Shown: positions 1 through 7,729 of the stretch, in pieces | Position numbering within the stretch: position 1 is the stretch's first letter | How the letters are laid out: each line of letters opens with the position of its first letter | Assembly: GCA_020832725.1 (NCBI GenBank) | Contig: JAFIEC010000080.1 | Coordinates: 1 to 12,713, forward strand | Length of the DNA: 12,713 bases | Origin: Paracoccaceae bacterium | GTDB taxonomy: Bacteria; Pseudomonadota; Alphaproteobacteria; Rhodobacterales; Rhodobacteraceae | Reading direction: 5' to 3' | Program-made: the position numbers and the translations under genes | The notes under the pieces: model-generated | The model's input: only the letters and a program-made list of their open reading frames with translations | The model's database searches: none | Told to the model about the DNA's origin: nothing

Positions 1-2380
1 CAAGCTGGGCCACCTGCACCCCATAGGAGCTTGCCGCAGCCCCGGGCCGCACCTCGTGCAGAAAGACGCTCCGCCCGTCCCATTCCCGCACCGCCACATG
101 GGCGCAGGCCACCGCCGACAGGCGCGCCCCCGCCCCCGTCAGCTCGTGGTAATGGGTGGCGAACAGGGCCCGGCAGCGGTTCACGTCATGCAGATATTCC
201 AGCACCGCCCAGGCGATGGACAGCCCGTCCCAGGTGGCGGTGCCGCGGCCGATCTCGTCGAGGATGACCAGCGCCCTCTCGTCGGCCTGATTGAGAATGG
301 CTGCGGTTTCCACCATCTCGACCATGAAGGTGGATTGCCCCCGGGCCAGATCGTCCGACGCCCCCACCCGGCTGAACACCGCCGAGACCAGCCCGATCCG
401 CGCCGCCTCGGCGGGAACAAAGGCCCCGGCCTGGGCCAGGATCGCCATCAGCGCATTCTGACGCAGCCAGGTGGACTTGCCCGCCATGTTCGGCCCGGTC
501 AGCAGCACCACGCGCCCCTCCTCCTCGCCAAGGTGGCAATCGTTGGGCATGAAGGGCGCGCCCCGGCCGCGCTGGGCGCGCTCCACCACCGGGTGGCGTC
601 CGCCGCGCACCTCGAAGGCACGGCTGTCATCGACCACGGGCCGGCACCAGCCCTCTTCGGCGGCCAGTTCGGCCAGGGCGGCGGCAAGGTCGATCTCGGC
701 CAGGGCCCGCGACAGCGCCCCCAGCGCCGCCGCCCGCGCCATCACCCCGGCGCGCAGCTCGGCGAAGACCCGCGCCTCGATCGCCCCGGCCTCGGCCCCC
801 GCCGACAGGATGCGCCGCTCGGTCTCGGACAGCTCCAGCGTGGTGAAGCGCACCGCGCTGGCAGTGGTCTGGCGGTGGATGAACCGCTCCGACAGGGGCG
901 GGGCCAGCATCCTCGCGGCATGGGTGGCGGTGGTCTCGACGAAATAGCCCAGCACGTTGTTGTGCCGGATCCTGAGGCCAGGGATGCCCGCCTCCCGCGC
1001 ATAATCGGCCTGCATCCCCGCGATCACCGCGCGCCCGTCATCGCGCAACCGCCGCAGCGCGTCGAGATCGGCATCATGGCCCGGGGCCACCAGCCCGCCG
1101 TCCCGCACCTGCAGGGGCGGCTCCTCCACCAGCGCCGTCGCCAGCAGCGCGGCCAGATCGCCGAACCCCGAAAGATCGGGCCGCAAGCCTGCCAGCAGGG
1201 GCGGAAGCGCCTCTGACAGCTCATCGACGATCGCCGATGCAACGCCCAGCGCGCTGCGCACCGCCGCCAGATCGCGCGGGCCGCCCCGGTCCAGCGCCAG
1301 CCGGGCCAGGGCACGATCAACATCGGGCAGGCCGCGCAGCGCCCTGCGCAGCCTGTCGCGCAAGGCCGCATCCTCCAGCAGGGCGGCCACGGCCTCGTGG
1401 CGGGCGCGGATGATCGCGGGCTCGGTGGAGGGGCCGGTGATCCGCCGCTCCAGCAATCGGGCTCCGGCGGCGGTGATGCTGCGGTCGATGGCGGGCAGAA
1501 GCGCGCCCTCGCGGCCGCCCGATTGCGCCTGCACCAGTTCGAGGTTGCGGCGGGTGGCGGCATCGATCTGCATGACCGAGCCCGCCCGCTCGGCGCGGGG
1601 GGGCTGCAGCAACGCCAGCCGCCCCTTCTGGGTCAGCGCCACATAGGAGACCAGCGCGCCCATCGCCGCGACCTCGGCCCGGCCGAAGCTGCCGAACCCC
1701 TCCAGCGAGGCGACATCGAACTGCGCCCGGAGCCGCGCCTCGCCTGCGGTGCTGTCAAAGCTTGCCCGGGCCGCCTCGGTCGCCTGGGCGCCCGTCTCCT
1801 CCACCATCGTGCGCAGGGCCGGATCGGCCCCCTCGGGCAGCAGCACCTCGCTGGGGGCCAGCCTTGCCAGCTGCGGGCCCAGCCCCGACGGCGCGCAGGC
1901 CCGCACCCGGAAGGCCCCGGTGGAGATATCGGCCCAGGCCAGCGCGGCACTGTCGCGCACCAGGGCGATGGCGGCGAGGTAATTGTGCCGCCGGGCCTCC
2001 AGCAGGCTGTCCTCGGTCAGGGTGCCGGGGGTGACAAGGCGCACCACCTCACGGCGCACCACGGCCTTTGCGCCGCGCTTCCTGGCCTCGGCGGGGTCCT
2101 CCATCTGCTCGGCGATGGCCACGCGAAAGCCCTTGCGGATGAGGGAGAGCAGATAGCCCTCGGCGGCATGGACCGGCACGCCGCACATGGGGATGTCCTG
2201 GCCCAGATGCTGGCCCCGCCGGGTCAGCGCGATATCGAGCGCCGCCGCCGCCGCCTCGGCATCGGCAAAGAACATCTCGTAGAAATCGCCCATCCTGTAG
2301 AACAGGAGCGCCTCGGGATGCTGGCCCTTGATCTCCAGATACTGGGCCATCATCGGCGTTGCGGCGTCCTGGGCGGTCAT
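1..2380 (-). CDS. mutS: DNA mismatch repair ATPase MutS (C-terminus beyond window)
   Basis: MutS recognises base mismatches and small loops and, with ATP, recruits MutL to start mismatch repair. The frame is open from the ATG at 2380 to the left edge, giving 793 residues; family members are about 850-900, so roughly the last 60-100 residues (including the C-terminal helix-turn-helix) are missing only because the window ends. The N-terminal mismatch-wedge motif F-Y-E is at residues 33-35. The ATPase domain shows Walker A GPNMAGKST at 629-637 (Lys635), Walker B ILDEIGRGT with Asp708-Glu709, and FATHYHEL near residue 740. Order: mismatch-binding domain (~8-125), connector, lever/clamp (~260-560), ATPase (~575 onward). 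The start is fixed by alignment of the TPMMAQYL segment with other MutS N-termini. The upstream HEPN cassette is on the same strand, 97 bp away, so mutS probably has its own promoter there. No frameshift seen. Confidence 0.97.
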   Translation of the reverse strand, partial: MTAQDAATPMMAQYLEIKGQHPEALLFYRMGDFYEMFFADAEAAAAALDIALTRRGQHLGQDIPMCGVPVHAAEGYLLSLIRKGFRVAIAEQMEDPAEARKRGAKAVVRREVVRLVTPGTLTEDSLLEARRHNYLAAIALVRDSAALAWADISTGAFRVRACAPSGLGPQLARLAPSEVLLPEGADPALRTMVEETGAQATEAARASFDSTAGEARLRAQFDVASLEGFGSFGRAEVAAMGALVSYVALTQKGRLALLQPPRAERAGSVMQIDAATRRNLELVQAQSGGREGALLPAIDRSITAAGARLLERRITGPSTEPAIIRARHEAVAALLEDAALRDRLRRALRGLPDVDRALARLALDRGGPRDLAAVRSALGVASAIVDELSEALPPLLAGLRPDLSGFGDLAALLATALVEEPPLQVRDGGLVAPGHDADLDALRRLRDDGRAVIAGMQADYAREAGIPGLRIRHNNVLGYFVETTATHAARMLAPPLSERFIHRQTTASAVRFTTLELSETERRILSAGAEAGAIEARVFAELRAGVMARAAALGALSRALAEIDLAAALAELAAEEGWCRPVVDDSRAFEVRGGRHPVVERAQRGRGAPFMPNDCHLGEEEGRVVLLTGPNMAGKSTWLRQNALMAILAQAGAFVPAEAARIGLVSAVFSRVGASDDLARGQSTFMVEMVETAAILNQADERALVILDEIGRGTATWDGLSIAWAVLEYLHDVNRCRALFATHYHELTGAGARLSAVACAHVAVREWDGRSVFLHEVRPGAAASSYGVQVAQL

Positions 2381-2426
2381 GGGTTTCCCATATCGATTGC
2401 GTTGGCCTTGATCGCGCTGTCCGGGC

Positions 2427-2454
2427 ACAATATTCCGGTGTGGCCCAAGGGCAA
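2427..2454 (-). promoter_or_regulatory. candidate sigma70-type promoter for mutS
   Basis: In the 97-bp gap between the HEPN gene and mutS, the minus strand reads TTGCCC (2454-2449), a 16-bp spacer, then TATTGT (2432-2427). Each hexamer matches the consensus at 4 of 6 places. Transcription would begin near 2420, about 40 bases before the mutS ATG. The rest of the gap shows only a short CCTCT/AGAGG inverted repeat at 2475-2487 over the HEPN stop codon, too weak to call a terminator. Confidence 0.3.
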
Positions 2455-2477
2455 CGGCAGACCGGACCAGCAGACCT

Positions 2478-2981
2478 CTACGAGAGGCGCACGGCCCCCT
2501 CTTTTCGGGGCTTGAAGGCCACATGCCACGCAAAGGCGGACCGTTCGGCAGGGTCGCTGTCCCAAAAATCGGCAATGCGCGCCTCGGTTATGCGCAGATC
2601 CTCGGCGACAATCCCCACATCGAAGATTCCGAGCGGGTCGTAATCCGCAGATTCCCGCTTGTTCTTCAACATCACGAAGTGCCCGGCAAAACGCGATATA
2701 CCCAGCGCAAAACCCTTCTCCTTCACGATCTCGCGGCACCGCCTTTCGGCCTGGCCATGGTCCAGCATCCTGTAAAGCAAGTTGAACGTGCTCTTGAAAG
2801 CGGCATTTTCAGGCGATGCCGGGAAGGGTTCCACCACGGCCTCACAAACGGCGTGGAAAACGGCATAGTAGAGATCGCTTGTCACCCGTCGCAGATTCGC
2901 CTCGCTGCGGCTGCCGGTATCGTTCAGCCTGGCACGGGCGGTCTCGAGAAACCCTTCACTCAGCCGCAACTGGAGCGCCAT
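2478..2981 (-). CDS. HEPN-like protein, putative toxin/defence-type partner
   Basis: A 167-residue soluble, mostly helical protein. The segment TSDLYYAVFHAVCEAV (34-49) matches the tyrosine-rich helix typical of HEPN proteins (the SRAYYAMFHAA pattern), and LKNKRESADYDP (105-116) matches the second conserved block of that fold. HEPN proteins are often RNases or RNA-binding parts of toxin-antitoxin and defence systems. However, the canonical R-x(4-6)-H catalytic motif is not obvious: after Arg109 the histidine place holds Tyr114. It may therefore be a non-catalytic or divergent member. Its start overlaps the upstream 112-residue gene by 26 bp, so the two are co-transcribed and probably function together. 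Base composition is clearly lower in GC than neighbouring genes (29/60 GC at 2641-2700 and 30/60 at 2761-2820, versus 47/60 at 661-720 in mutS), suggesting recent transfer. No signal peptide or membrane segment. Fold assignment is from memory of family patterns; function is inference. Confidence 0.75.
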   Translation of the reverse strand: MALQLRLSEGFLETARARLNDTGSRSEANLRRVTSDLYYAVFHAVCEAVVEPFPASPENAAFKSTFNLLYRMLDHGQAERRCREIVKEKGFALGISRFAGHFVMLKNKRESADYDPLGIFDVGIVAEDLRITEARIADFWDSDPAERSAFAWHVAFKPRKEGAVRLS

Positions 2982-3294
2982 CTGTCAGTTCGTGGAACCC
3001 GATCACGGGGAAGGGCATCTCTGCGGCACCGCCGACTGCAGAAGAAATCTCGATCGCGAACGCGGGATCCTCGGCTCCCACCTCCTGGACGGCCAAGAGA
3101 ACCGCGTCGATCGCCCTGTCCATGTCGCTCACGGCCAACGGCACTCCGGGAAAATAGGATATCCGCATCCACAACACGGGCGCTTCGTCGGCGTTCATCG
3201 ACAATTCACAGGCTATCGAATGAAGCCTGTCGCCAAGAGCACCGCGCACTGCGCGCTCCAGACGTTGCCGAATGTCTTCTTCCAAAGCCTTCAT
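2956..3294 (-). CDS. small conserved-type protein encoded with the HEPN-like gene
   Basis: A 112-residue protein with no membrane segment or signal peptide. It starts with a charged helix (EEDIRQRLERAVRGAL, 5-20), then an alternating hydrophobic stretch around VLWMRISYFPG (40-50) that looks like a beta strand following an acidic Asp-Glu pair, a helix (58-72), and another likely strand FAIEISSA (79-86). Small proteins of this layout encoded just before HEPN-like genes occur in many bacteria, and I infer a cognate partner or antitoxin-like role, but I do not recognise a named family. The first gene of the pair overlaps the second by 26 bp. The ATG at 3294 has no strong Shine-Dalgarno, so it may be leaderless or start slightly elsewhere; an internal ATG at residue 33 would lose the first helix and is less likely. 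A 19-bp dyad lies 11 bp upstream. GC is lower than in flanking genes, like its partner. Confidence 0.7.
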   Translation of the reverse strand: MKALEEDIRQRLERAVRGALGDRLHSIACELSMNADEAPVLWMRISYFPGVPLAVSDMDRAIDAVLLAVQEVGAEDPAFAIEISSAVGGAAEMPFPVIGFHELTDGAPVAAE

Positions 3295-3304
3295 ACGCGT
3301 ATTG

Positions 3305-3323
3305 AATCACATGTCGGGTGATT
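3305..3323. promoter_or_regulatory. candidate operator: AATCAC-N7-GTGATT dyad
   Basis: A perfect 6-bp inverted repeat, AATCAC (3305-3310) and GTGATT (3318-3323), with a 7-bp spacer. It sits in the 120-bp divergent region between the small HEPN-partner gene (start 3294) and maeB (start 3415), close to where a promoter for the cassette should be. The spacing is right for a dimeric DNA-binding protein. Autoregulation by the cassette is an inference; nothing in the two proteins is an evident helix-turn-helix. Confidence 0.35.
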
Positions 3324-3362
3324 TTGGAATCCCCGATCGAGGGCACGGACGACCGGCTTGCG

Positions 3363-3391
3363 TTGCCCGACGTGCCGCAGGCGGCTAGAAC
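3363..3391 (+). promoter_or_regulatory. candidate promoter for the maeB operon
   Basis: TTGCCC at 3363-3368 and TAGAAC at 3386-3391 are separated by 17 bp and each matches the sigma70 consensus at 4 of 6 places. Transcription would start near 3398, just ahead of the strong ribosome binding site at 3402-3410. Weak on sequence alone but well placed. Confidence 0.3.
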
Positions 3392-3401
3392 GGGGGACCT
3401 C

Positions 3402-3410
3402 AGGGAGGAG
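3402..3410 (+). promoter_or_regulatory. ribosome binding site deciding the maeB start
   Basis: AGGGAGGAG ends 4 bases before the ATG at 3415. It selects this start over the in-frame ATG at 3358, whose extra 19 residues (Cys- and Arg-rich) do not resemble malic enzymes. Confidence 0.75.
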
Positions 3411-3414
3411 GCCC

Positions 3415-5691
3415 ATGACAGGCACCAAAGGCACGACCCGCATCACCCCCGACGAGGCGCTGGCCTATCACCAGCGGCCCACCCCGGGAAAGCTGGAGAT
3501 CATCGCCTCCACGCCCATGGCCACGCAGCGCGACCTCAGCCTCGCCTACAGCCCCGGCGTGGCGGTGCCCGTGCAGGCCATCGCCGACGATCCCGCCGCC
3601 GCCTATGACTACACCACCAAGGGCAATCTGGTGGCGGTGATCAGCAACGGCACGGCAATTCTCGGGATGGGCAATCTGGGCGCGCTGGCCTCCAAGCCGG
3701 TGATGGAGGGCAAGGCGGTGCTGTTCAAGCGCTTTGCCGACATCAACTCCATCGACATCGAGCTGGACACCGAGGACCCGGATGCGTTTGTCGCGGCTGT
3801 CCGGCTGATGGGGCCGTCCTTCGGCGGCATCAACCTCGAGGATATCCGCGCGCCCGAATGCTTCATCATCGAGCAGCAGCTGAAGGAGGCGATGGACATC
3901 CCCGTCTTTCACGACGACCAGCACGGCACGGCGGTGATCTGTGCGGCGGGGCTGATCAATGCGCTGCACCTCACCGGCAAGCGGCTGGAGGAGTGCCGCA
4001 TCGTGCTGAACGGCGCAGGTGCCGCGGGCATCGCCTGTATCGAACTGCTCAAGGCGATGGGCGCGCGGCCGGAGAACTGCATCCTCTGCGATACCAAGGG
4101 CGTGGTCTTTCAGGGCCGGAGCGAGGGCATGAACCAGTGGAAATCCGCCCATGCCGTGGCCACCCCGCTGCGCAGCCTCGAAGAAGCGATGGTCGGGGCG
4201 GATGTGTTCCTCGGCGTCTCGGTGCGCGGGGCCGTCACCCCGGCCATGGTGGACAGCATGGCCGCCGATCCGGTGATCTTCGCCATGGCCAACCCCGACC
4301 CGGAGATCACCCCCGAGGAGGCCCATGCCGTCCGCGAGGATGCCATCGTGGCCACGGGCCGGTCGGATTATCCCAACCAGGTCAACAACGTGCTGGGCTT
4401 TCCCTATCTCTTTCGCGGGGCGCTGGACATTCATGCACGCGCCATCAACGAGGAGATGAAGATCGCCTGCGCCGAGGCGCTGGCGCTGCTGGCGCGCGAG
4501 GACGTGCCCGACGAGGTCGCGCTGGCCTATGGGCGCAAGCTGACCTTCGGGCGGGATTACATCATTCCCACCCCCTTCGACCCCCGGCTGATCCACAAGG
4601 TGCCGCCCGCCGTCGCCCGGGCGGGCATGAAGACCGGCGTGGCCCGCCGGCCCATTGTCGACATGGAGGGATACGAGCGCGCCCTGCGCGCCCGGATGGA
4701 CCCGACCGCCTCGATCCTGCAGACGCTGCATGTGCGGGCGCGCAACGAACAGGCGCGGATGATCTTTGCCGAGGGCGACGACCCGCGCGTGCTCCGCGCC
4801 GCCGTGGCCTGGCAGCGCAACGGCATGGGCCGGGCGCTCGTGGTGGGGCGGATGGGCGACGTCAAGGCCAAGCTGGCCGCCGAAGGCATGGAGGATGCCG
4901 CCCACGAGCTGGACGTGGTCAACGCCGCCAATACCGGCACGCTGGAGGCCTACAAGCAGTTCCTCTATGCGCGGCTGCAGCGGCGCGGCTTTGACATGCA
5001 CGATTGCCACCGCCTTGCCGCGCGCGACCGGCATGTCTTTGCCGCGCTGATGCTGGCCCATGGCCATGGAGATGCGCTGGTGACGGGGGCGACACGCAAG
5101 TCGGCCCATGTGATGGGCTGCATCGGCCATGTCTTCGATGCGGGCCCCGAGCATGGGGCGGCGGGCGTCACGGCGCTGCTGCATCGCGGGCGGCTGGTGC
5201 TGGTGGCGGATACATTGGTGCATGAATGGCCCGATGCCGAGGATCTTGCCACCATCGCCGAGCAGGCCGCCCGGGTCGCCCGGGCGCTGGGCATGGTGCC
5301 GAGGGTGGCCTTCGTGAGCTTCTCCACCTTCGGCCATCCGGTCTCGGAGCGGGCCGAGAAGATGCACCATGCCCCCGATATCCTCGATGCGCGGGGGGTG
5401 GATTTCGAATATGACGGCGAGATGAGCGTCGATGTCGCCCTCGACCCGGAGGCGATGGCCCATTACCCCTTCTGCCGCCTGACCGGCCCGGCCAATATCC
5501 TTGTGGTGCCGGCGCGGCATTCGGCCTCGATCTCGGTCAAGCTGATGCAGCAGATGGCCGGGGCCACGGTGATCGGCCCGATCCTTACCGGGGTGGACCG
5601 GCCCATCCAGATCTGCTCCACCACCTCCACCAGCAACGACATCCTGAACATGGCGGTGATGGCTGCGGCCCGGGCGGGGCAGGGGCGATGA
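3415..5691 (+). CDS. maeB: malic enzyme with C-terminal phosphotransacetylase-like domain (MaeB type)
   Basis: Oxidatively decarboxylates malate to pyruvate, usually with NADP+, supplying NADPH and linking the TCA cycle to pyruvate. 758 residues, the usual length for the large hybrid MaeB class. N-terminal malic enzyme domain: catalytic Tyr45 in LAYSPGV, Lys94 in ASKPVMEGK, metal-binding Glu142-Asp143 (LEDIRAPE) and Asp167/168 (FHDDQHGTA), then a Rossmann dinucleotide site NGAGAAG at 199-205. From about 435 a phosphotransacetylase-like domain runs to the end. In it, the place of the essential Arg of true Pta (SRGCSVED pattern) is Thr736 in STTSTSND (735-742), so it should be non-catalytic and regulatory, as known for this class, where acetyl-CoA is an inhibitor. 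First gene of a three-gene unit; its TGA overlaps the next ATG by 4 bp. NAD versus NADP preference cannot be settled by eye. Confidence 0.95.
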   Translation: MTGTKGTTRITPDEALAYHQRPTPGKLEIIASTPMATQRDLSLAYSPGVAVPVQAIADDPAAAYDYTTKGNLVAVISNGTAILGMGNLGALASKPVMEGKAVLFKRFADINSIDIELDTEDPDAFVAAVRLMGPSFGGINLEDIRAPECFIIEQQLKEAMDIPVFHDDQHGTAVICAAGLINALHLTGKRLEECRIVLNGAGAAGIACIELLKAMGARPENCILCDTKGVVFQGRSEGMNQWKSAHAVATPLRSLEEAMVGADVFLGVSVRGAVTPAMVDSMAADPVIFAMANPDPEITPEEAHAVREDAIVATGRSDYPNQVNNVLGFPYLFRGALDIHARAINEEMKIACAEALALLAREDVPDEVALAYGRKLTFGRDYIIPTPFDPRLIHKVPPAVARAGMKTGVARRPIVDMEGYERALRARMDPTASILQTLHVRARNEQARMIFAEGDDPRVLRAAVAWQRNGMGRALVVGRMGDVKAKLAAEGMEDAAHELDVVNAANTGTLEAYKQFLYARLQRRGFDMHDCHRLAARDRHVFAALMLAHGHGDALVTGATRKSAHVMGCIGHVFDAGPEHGAAGVTALLHRGRLVLVADTLVHEWPDAEDLATIAEQAARVARALGMVPRVAFVSFSTFGHPVSERAEKMHHAPDILDARGVDFEYDGEMSVDVALDPEAMAHYPFCRLTGPANILVVPARHSASISVKLMQQMAGATVIGPILTGVDRPIQICSTTSTSNDILNMAVMAAARAGQGR

Positions 5692-6584
5692 GCGTCTTCT
5701 GCCTTGCCTCGGTGAATGTTGACCATTTCCACCGGGTGGACCATCTGCCCCGGCCCGGAGAGACCGTGGCCGCCAGCGCCTATGGGCGCGGTCTGGGCGG
5801 CAAGGGGGCCAATCAGGCGGTGGCGGCGGCGCGGGCCGGGGCGCGGGTGGTGCTGATCGGTGCCGTGGGCCCGGATGGCGGCTGGGCGCGCGACCGGCTG
5901 GCAGCGCTGGGTGTCGATGTGCGCCATCTGGCCGAGGTGGACGCCCCCACCGGGCATGCCATGATCTGCATCGAGCCGGGCGGCGAGAACAGCATCGTCA
6001 TTCACGGCGGCGCCAACCGCGCCCAGCACGAGCCGGGCCTGACCCGGGCCATGGCCGAATGCGGCCCGGGCGACTGGCTGATGCTGACCAACGAGACCTC
6101 TCATGTGGCGCAGGCTGCGGCCATGGCCCGGGGCAGGGGGGCGCGGGTGATCTATACCGCAGCCCCCTTCGAGGCCGGGGCGGCGCGCGCCATGCTGCCG
6201 CTTCTCGATCTGCTGATCGTGAACGAGGGCGAGGCGGCGGCGCTGTCGGACTCGCTGGGCGTCACGCCCGAGGCGCTGCCGGTGCCCGCCTGTCTGGTGA
6301 CGCTGGGCGCGCGGGGCGCGCGCTGGCATGACAGCGGCGGGCGGACGATCACCATGCCCGCGCCCCGGGTGGCGGTGGTGGACAGCACCGGGGCGGGGGA
6401 TACCCATGCCGGCTATCTGGCCGCCGCGCTCGATCGTGGCGCGCCCGTCGAGGAGGCCCTGCAGCTTGCCGCCCGGGCCGCAGCCCTCATGGTCACGCGT
6501 CCGGGCACGGCCGATGCCATCCCCGTTCTGGACGAGGTCACCGCCTTTGCCGCCACCATCGCCCCGACGGAGCCCGCGCCATGA
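5688..6584 (+). CDS. ribokinase-like PfkB-family sugar kinase
   Basis: 298 residues, close to E. coli RbsK over the whole length. It should phosphorylate a sugar or nucleoside with ATP in the cytoplasm. Visible motifs: N-V-D at 10-12 near the N-terminus (sugar contact in RbsK), GGKGANQA at 37-44 (PfkB signature 1), HGGAN at 106-110, a NEGEA segment at 179-183, and DSTGAGDTHAGY from 232 (PfkB signature 2) with catalytic base Asp238. Two sugar-site features differ from RbsK: the equivalent of ribose-binding Glu143 aligns with Asn135 (Glu is one place later), and the NPAPA loop is TAAPF at 158-162. Ribose is therefore only one possible substrate, and I leave the symbol blank. Starts within the last codons of maeB (ATGA, 4-bp overlap) and overlaps yggS the same way, so it is translationally coupled to both. 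Confidence 0.88.
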   Translation: MSVFCLASVNVDHFHRVDHLPRPGETVAASAYGRGLGGKGANQAVAAARAGARVVLIGAVGPDGGWARDRLAALGVDVRHLAEVDAPTGHAMICIEPGGENSIVIHGGANRAQHEPGLTRAMAECGPGDWLMLTNETSHVAQAAAMARGRGARVIYTAAPFEAGAARAMLPLLDLLIVNEGEAAALSDSLGVTPEALPVPACLVTLGARGARWHDSGGRTITMPAPRVAVVDSTGAGDTHAGYLAAALDRGAPVEEALQLAARAAALMVTRPGTADAIPVLDEVTAFAATIAPTEPAP

Positions 6585-7231
6585 GCCTTGCCGAGATCAC
6601 CGCCCGTATCGCCCGTGCCGAGGCCGCCGCGGGCCGCGCGCCCGGGTCGGTGACCCTGATCGCCGTGTCCAAGGTGCAGCCCGAGGCGCGGGTGCGCGCC
6701 GTGCTGGCCCAGGGCCACCGCATCTTTGGCGAGAACCGCGTTCAGGAGGCCGCCGAGCGCTGGACCCCGCTGCGGGCCGAGCACCCGGAGATCGCGCTGC
6801 ATCTGGTCGGCCCGCTCCAGACCAACAAGGCCCGGCAGGCGGCGGAGATGTTCGGCGCCATCCACAGCCTCGACCGGCCCCGGCTGGCGCGACGTCTGGC
6901 CGATCTGGCGCAGGAGCGGGGCAGCTCGCCCGCGCTGTTCGTGCAGGTCAACACCGGGGCCGAGCCGCAGAAGGCGGGCGTGCTGCCCGATGCCGCCGAT
7001 ACGTTCATCGACGATTGCCGAAAGATGGATCTGCCGCTGGCCGGTCTCATGTGCCTGCCCCCGGCAGACGAAGACCCGGACCCGCATTTCGACTTGCTGG
7101 GCCGGATCGCCGCGCGCAACGGGCTGCCGGGGCTGAGCATGGGCATGAGCGGCGATTTCGAGCAGGCCATCGCCCGGGGGGCCACCCATATCCGCGTGGG
7201 ATCGGCGATCTTTGGCGCGCGGGAGGGGTGA
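6581..7231 (+). CDS. yggS: YggS/PROSC family pyridoxal-phosphate homeostasis protein
   Basis: A single-domain fold-type III PLP-binding protein (216 residues; family about 220-235) with no known enzymatic reaction. It carries or buffers PLP and affects amino-acid and vitamin B6 balance. Landmarks: PLP Lys31 in IAVSKVQPE, FGENRVQE at 49-56, LHLVGPLQTNK at 73-83, LSMGMSGDFEQAI at 185-197 (phosphate-binding Ser-Gly), and HIRVGSAIFG at 203-212. All key residues are present. Third and last gene of the maeB unit, joined to the sugar kinase by a 4-bp ATGA overlap. The stop codon merges into a hairpin that probably ends the transcript. Confidence 0.95.
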   Translation: MSLAEITARIARAEAAAGRAPGSVTLIAVSKVQPEARVRAVLAQGHRIFGENRVQEAAERWTPLRAEHPEIALHLVGPLQTNKARQAAEMFGAIHSLDRPRLARRLADLAQERGSSPALFVQVNTGAEPQKAGVLPDAADTFIDDCRKMDLPLAGLMCLPPADEDPDPHFDLLGRIAARNGLPGLSMGMSGDFEQAIARGATHIRVGSAIFGAREG

Positions 7232-7257
7232 AATCGTCGCCCGGCGATAAACGATTT
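7231..7257. terminator. candidate bidirectional terminator between convergent operons
   Basis: Perfect 7-bp arms AAATCGT (7231-7237) and ACGATTT (7251-7257) enclose 13 bases that can add an inner CGC/GCG pairing. It fills the 30-bp space between yggS (plus) and the SRPBCC gene (minus). The arms give a short A run before and T run after the stem on both strands, as expected of a shared terminator, but the T tract is only three bases. Confidence 0.5.
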
Positions 7258-7261
7258 GCCG

Positions 7262-7729
7262 CTACAATCCCCGAGCGTAATCCTCCAGCCACTCGGCCCA
7301 GCGGTCCATCCCGATCATGACCGCGCGCATCGGTGCGGCGCTGTCGCCGTGGCGGGCGAAATCGGAATGGGTCACCCGCAGCCGCGCGCCCGCGCCCTCG
7401 GGCACGATCTCCACGGTGACGATGCTGGCGCGGTCCGGGTCGGGCTCGGGGATCCAGGGGCTGGGGCGCGCGTCCATCTGCCAGCCCAGCCGCAGCAGCC
7501 CCGGGCGGCAGGCCTCCAGCACGGCACCCCAGAGCGCCTCCTGCCCGTCGCTGTCCACCTCTCCCCAGACCCCGCGCGCGGGATCGAGAAAGACCCGGTC
7601 GAGACGATCCTCTCCGCAGAAGCAATGCTCGCGCGGCCACCAATCGGCGAAACCGGCGGTCCAGCGGTCAAAGGCGGCCTCGGGGGAAAGAGGCACGAGG
7701 CGTTCGGCGGTGATGCTGTCCTGTGTCAT
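7262..7729 (-). CDS. SRPBCC / AHSA1-like domain protein
   Basis: 155 residues, about the usual size of a single Bet v1-like/AHSA1 domain, a cup-shaped fold that binds hydrophobic ligands or partner proteins. Typical marks: an N-terminal strand ending in SPEAAFDRWT (15-24), the tryptophan pair WWPREH at 30-35, a central block from RVFLDP through GWQMD (45-86), a strand rich in Val/Ile (ASIVTVEIVP, 101-110), and the C-terminal helix MDRWAEWLEDYA (141-152) that such proteins end with. A longer reading from 7786 is possible, but AGGAG at 7735-7739 sits 5 bases before the ATG at 7729. That ATG also overlaps the stop of the upstream beta-helix gene by 4 bp, so this start is chosen. Ligand and role unknown; coupling suggests work with the beta-helix protein. 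Confidence 0.85.
   Translation of the reverse strand: MTQDSITAERLVPLSPEAAFDRWTAGFADWWPREHCFCGEDRLDRVFLDPARGVWGEVDSDGQEALWGAVLEACRPGLLRLGWQMDARPSPWIPEPDPDRASIVTVEIVPEGAGARLRVTHSDFARHGDSAAPMRAVMIGMDRWAEWLEDYARGL

Noticed and set aside
56..1216. A 386-codon plus-strand frame opposite mutS
   Set aside because: Rich in Gly/Arg/Pro/His with no recognisable domain; the opposite strand is clearly MutS.
3400..5520. A 706-codon open frame on the minus strand opposite maeB
   Set aside because: It is His/Gly/Pro/Arg-rich with no family resemblance, typical of antisense frames in very GC-rich DNA; the plus strand has every malic enzyme motif.
3415..7231. A direct pathway link between maeB and the hydroxyisobutyrate operon
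   Set aside because: They are separate convergent transcription units; being neighbours is not evidence of a shared pathway.
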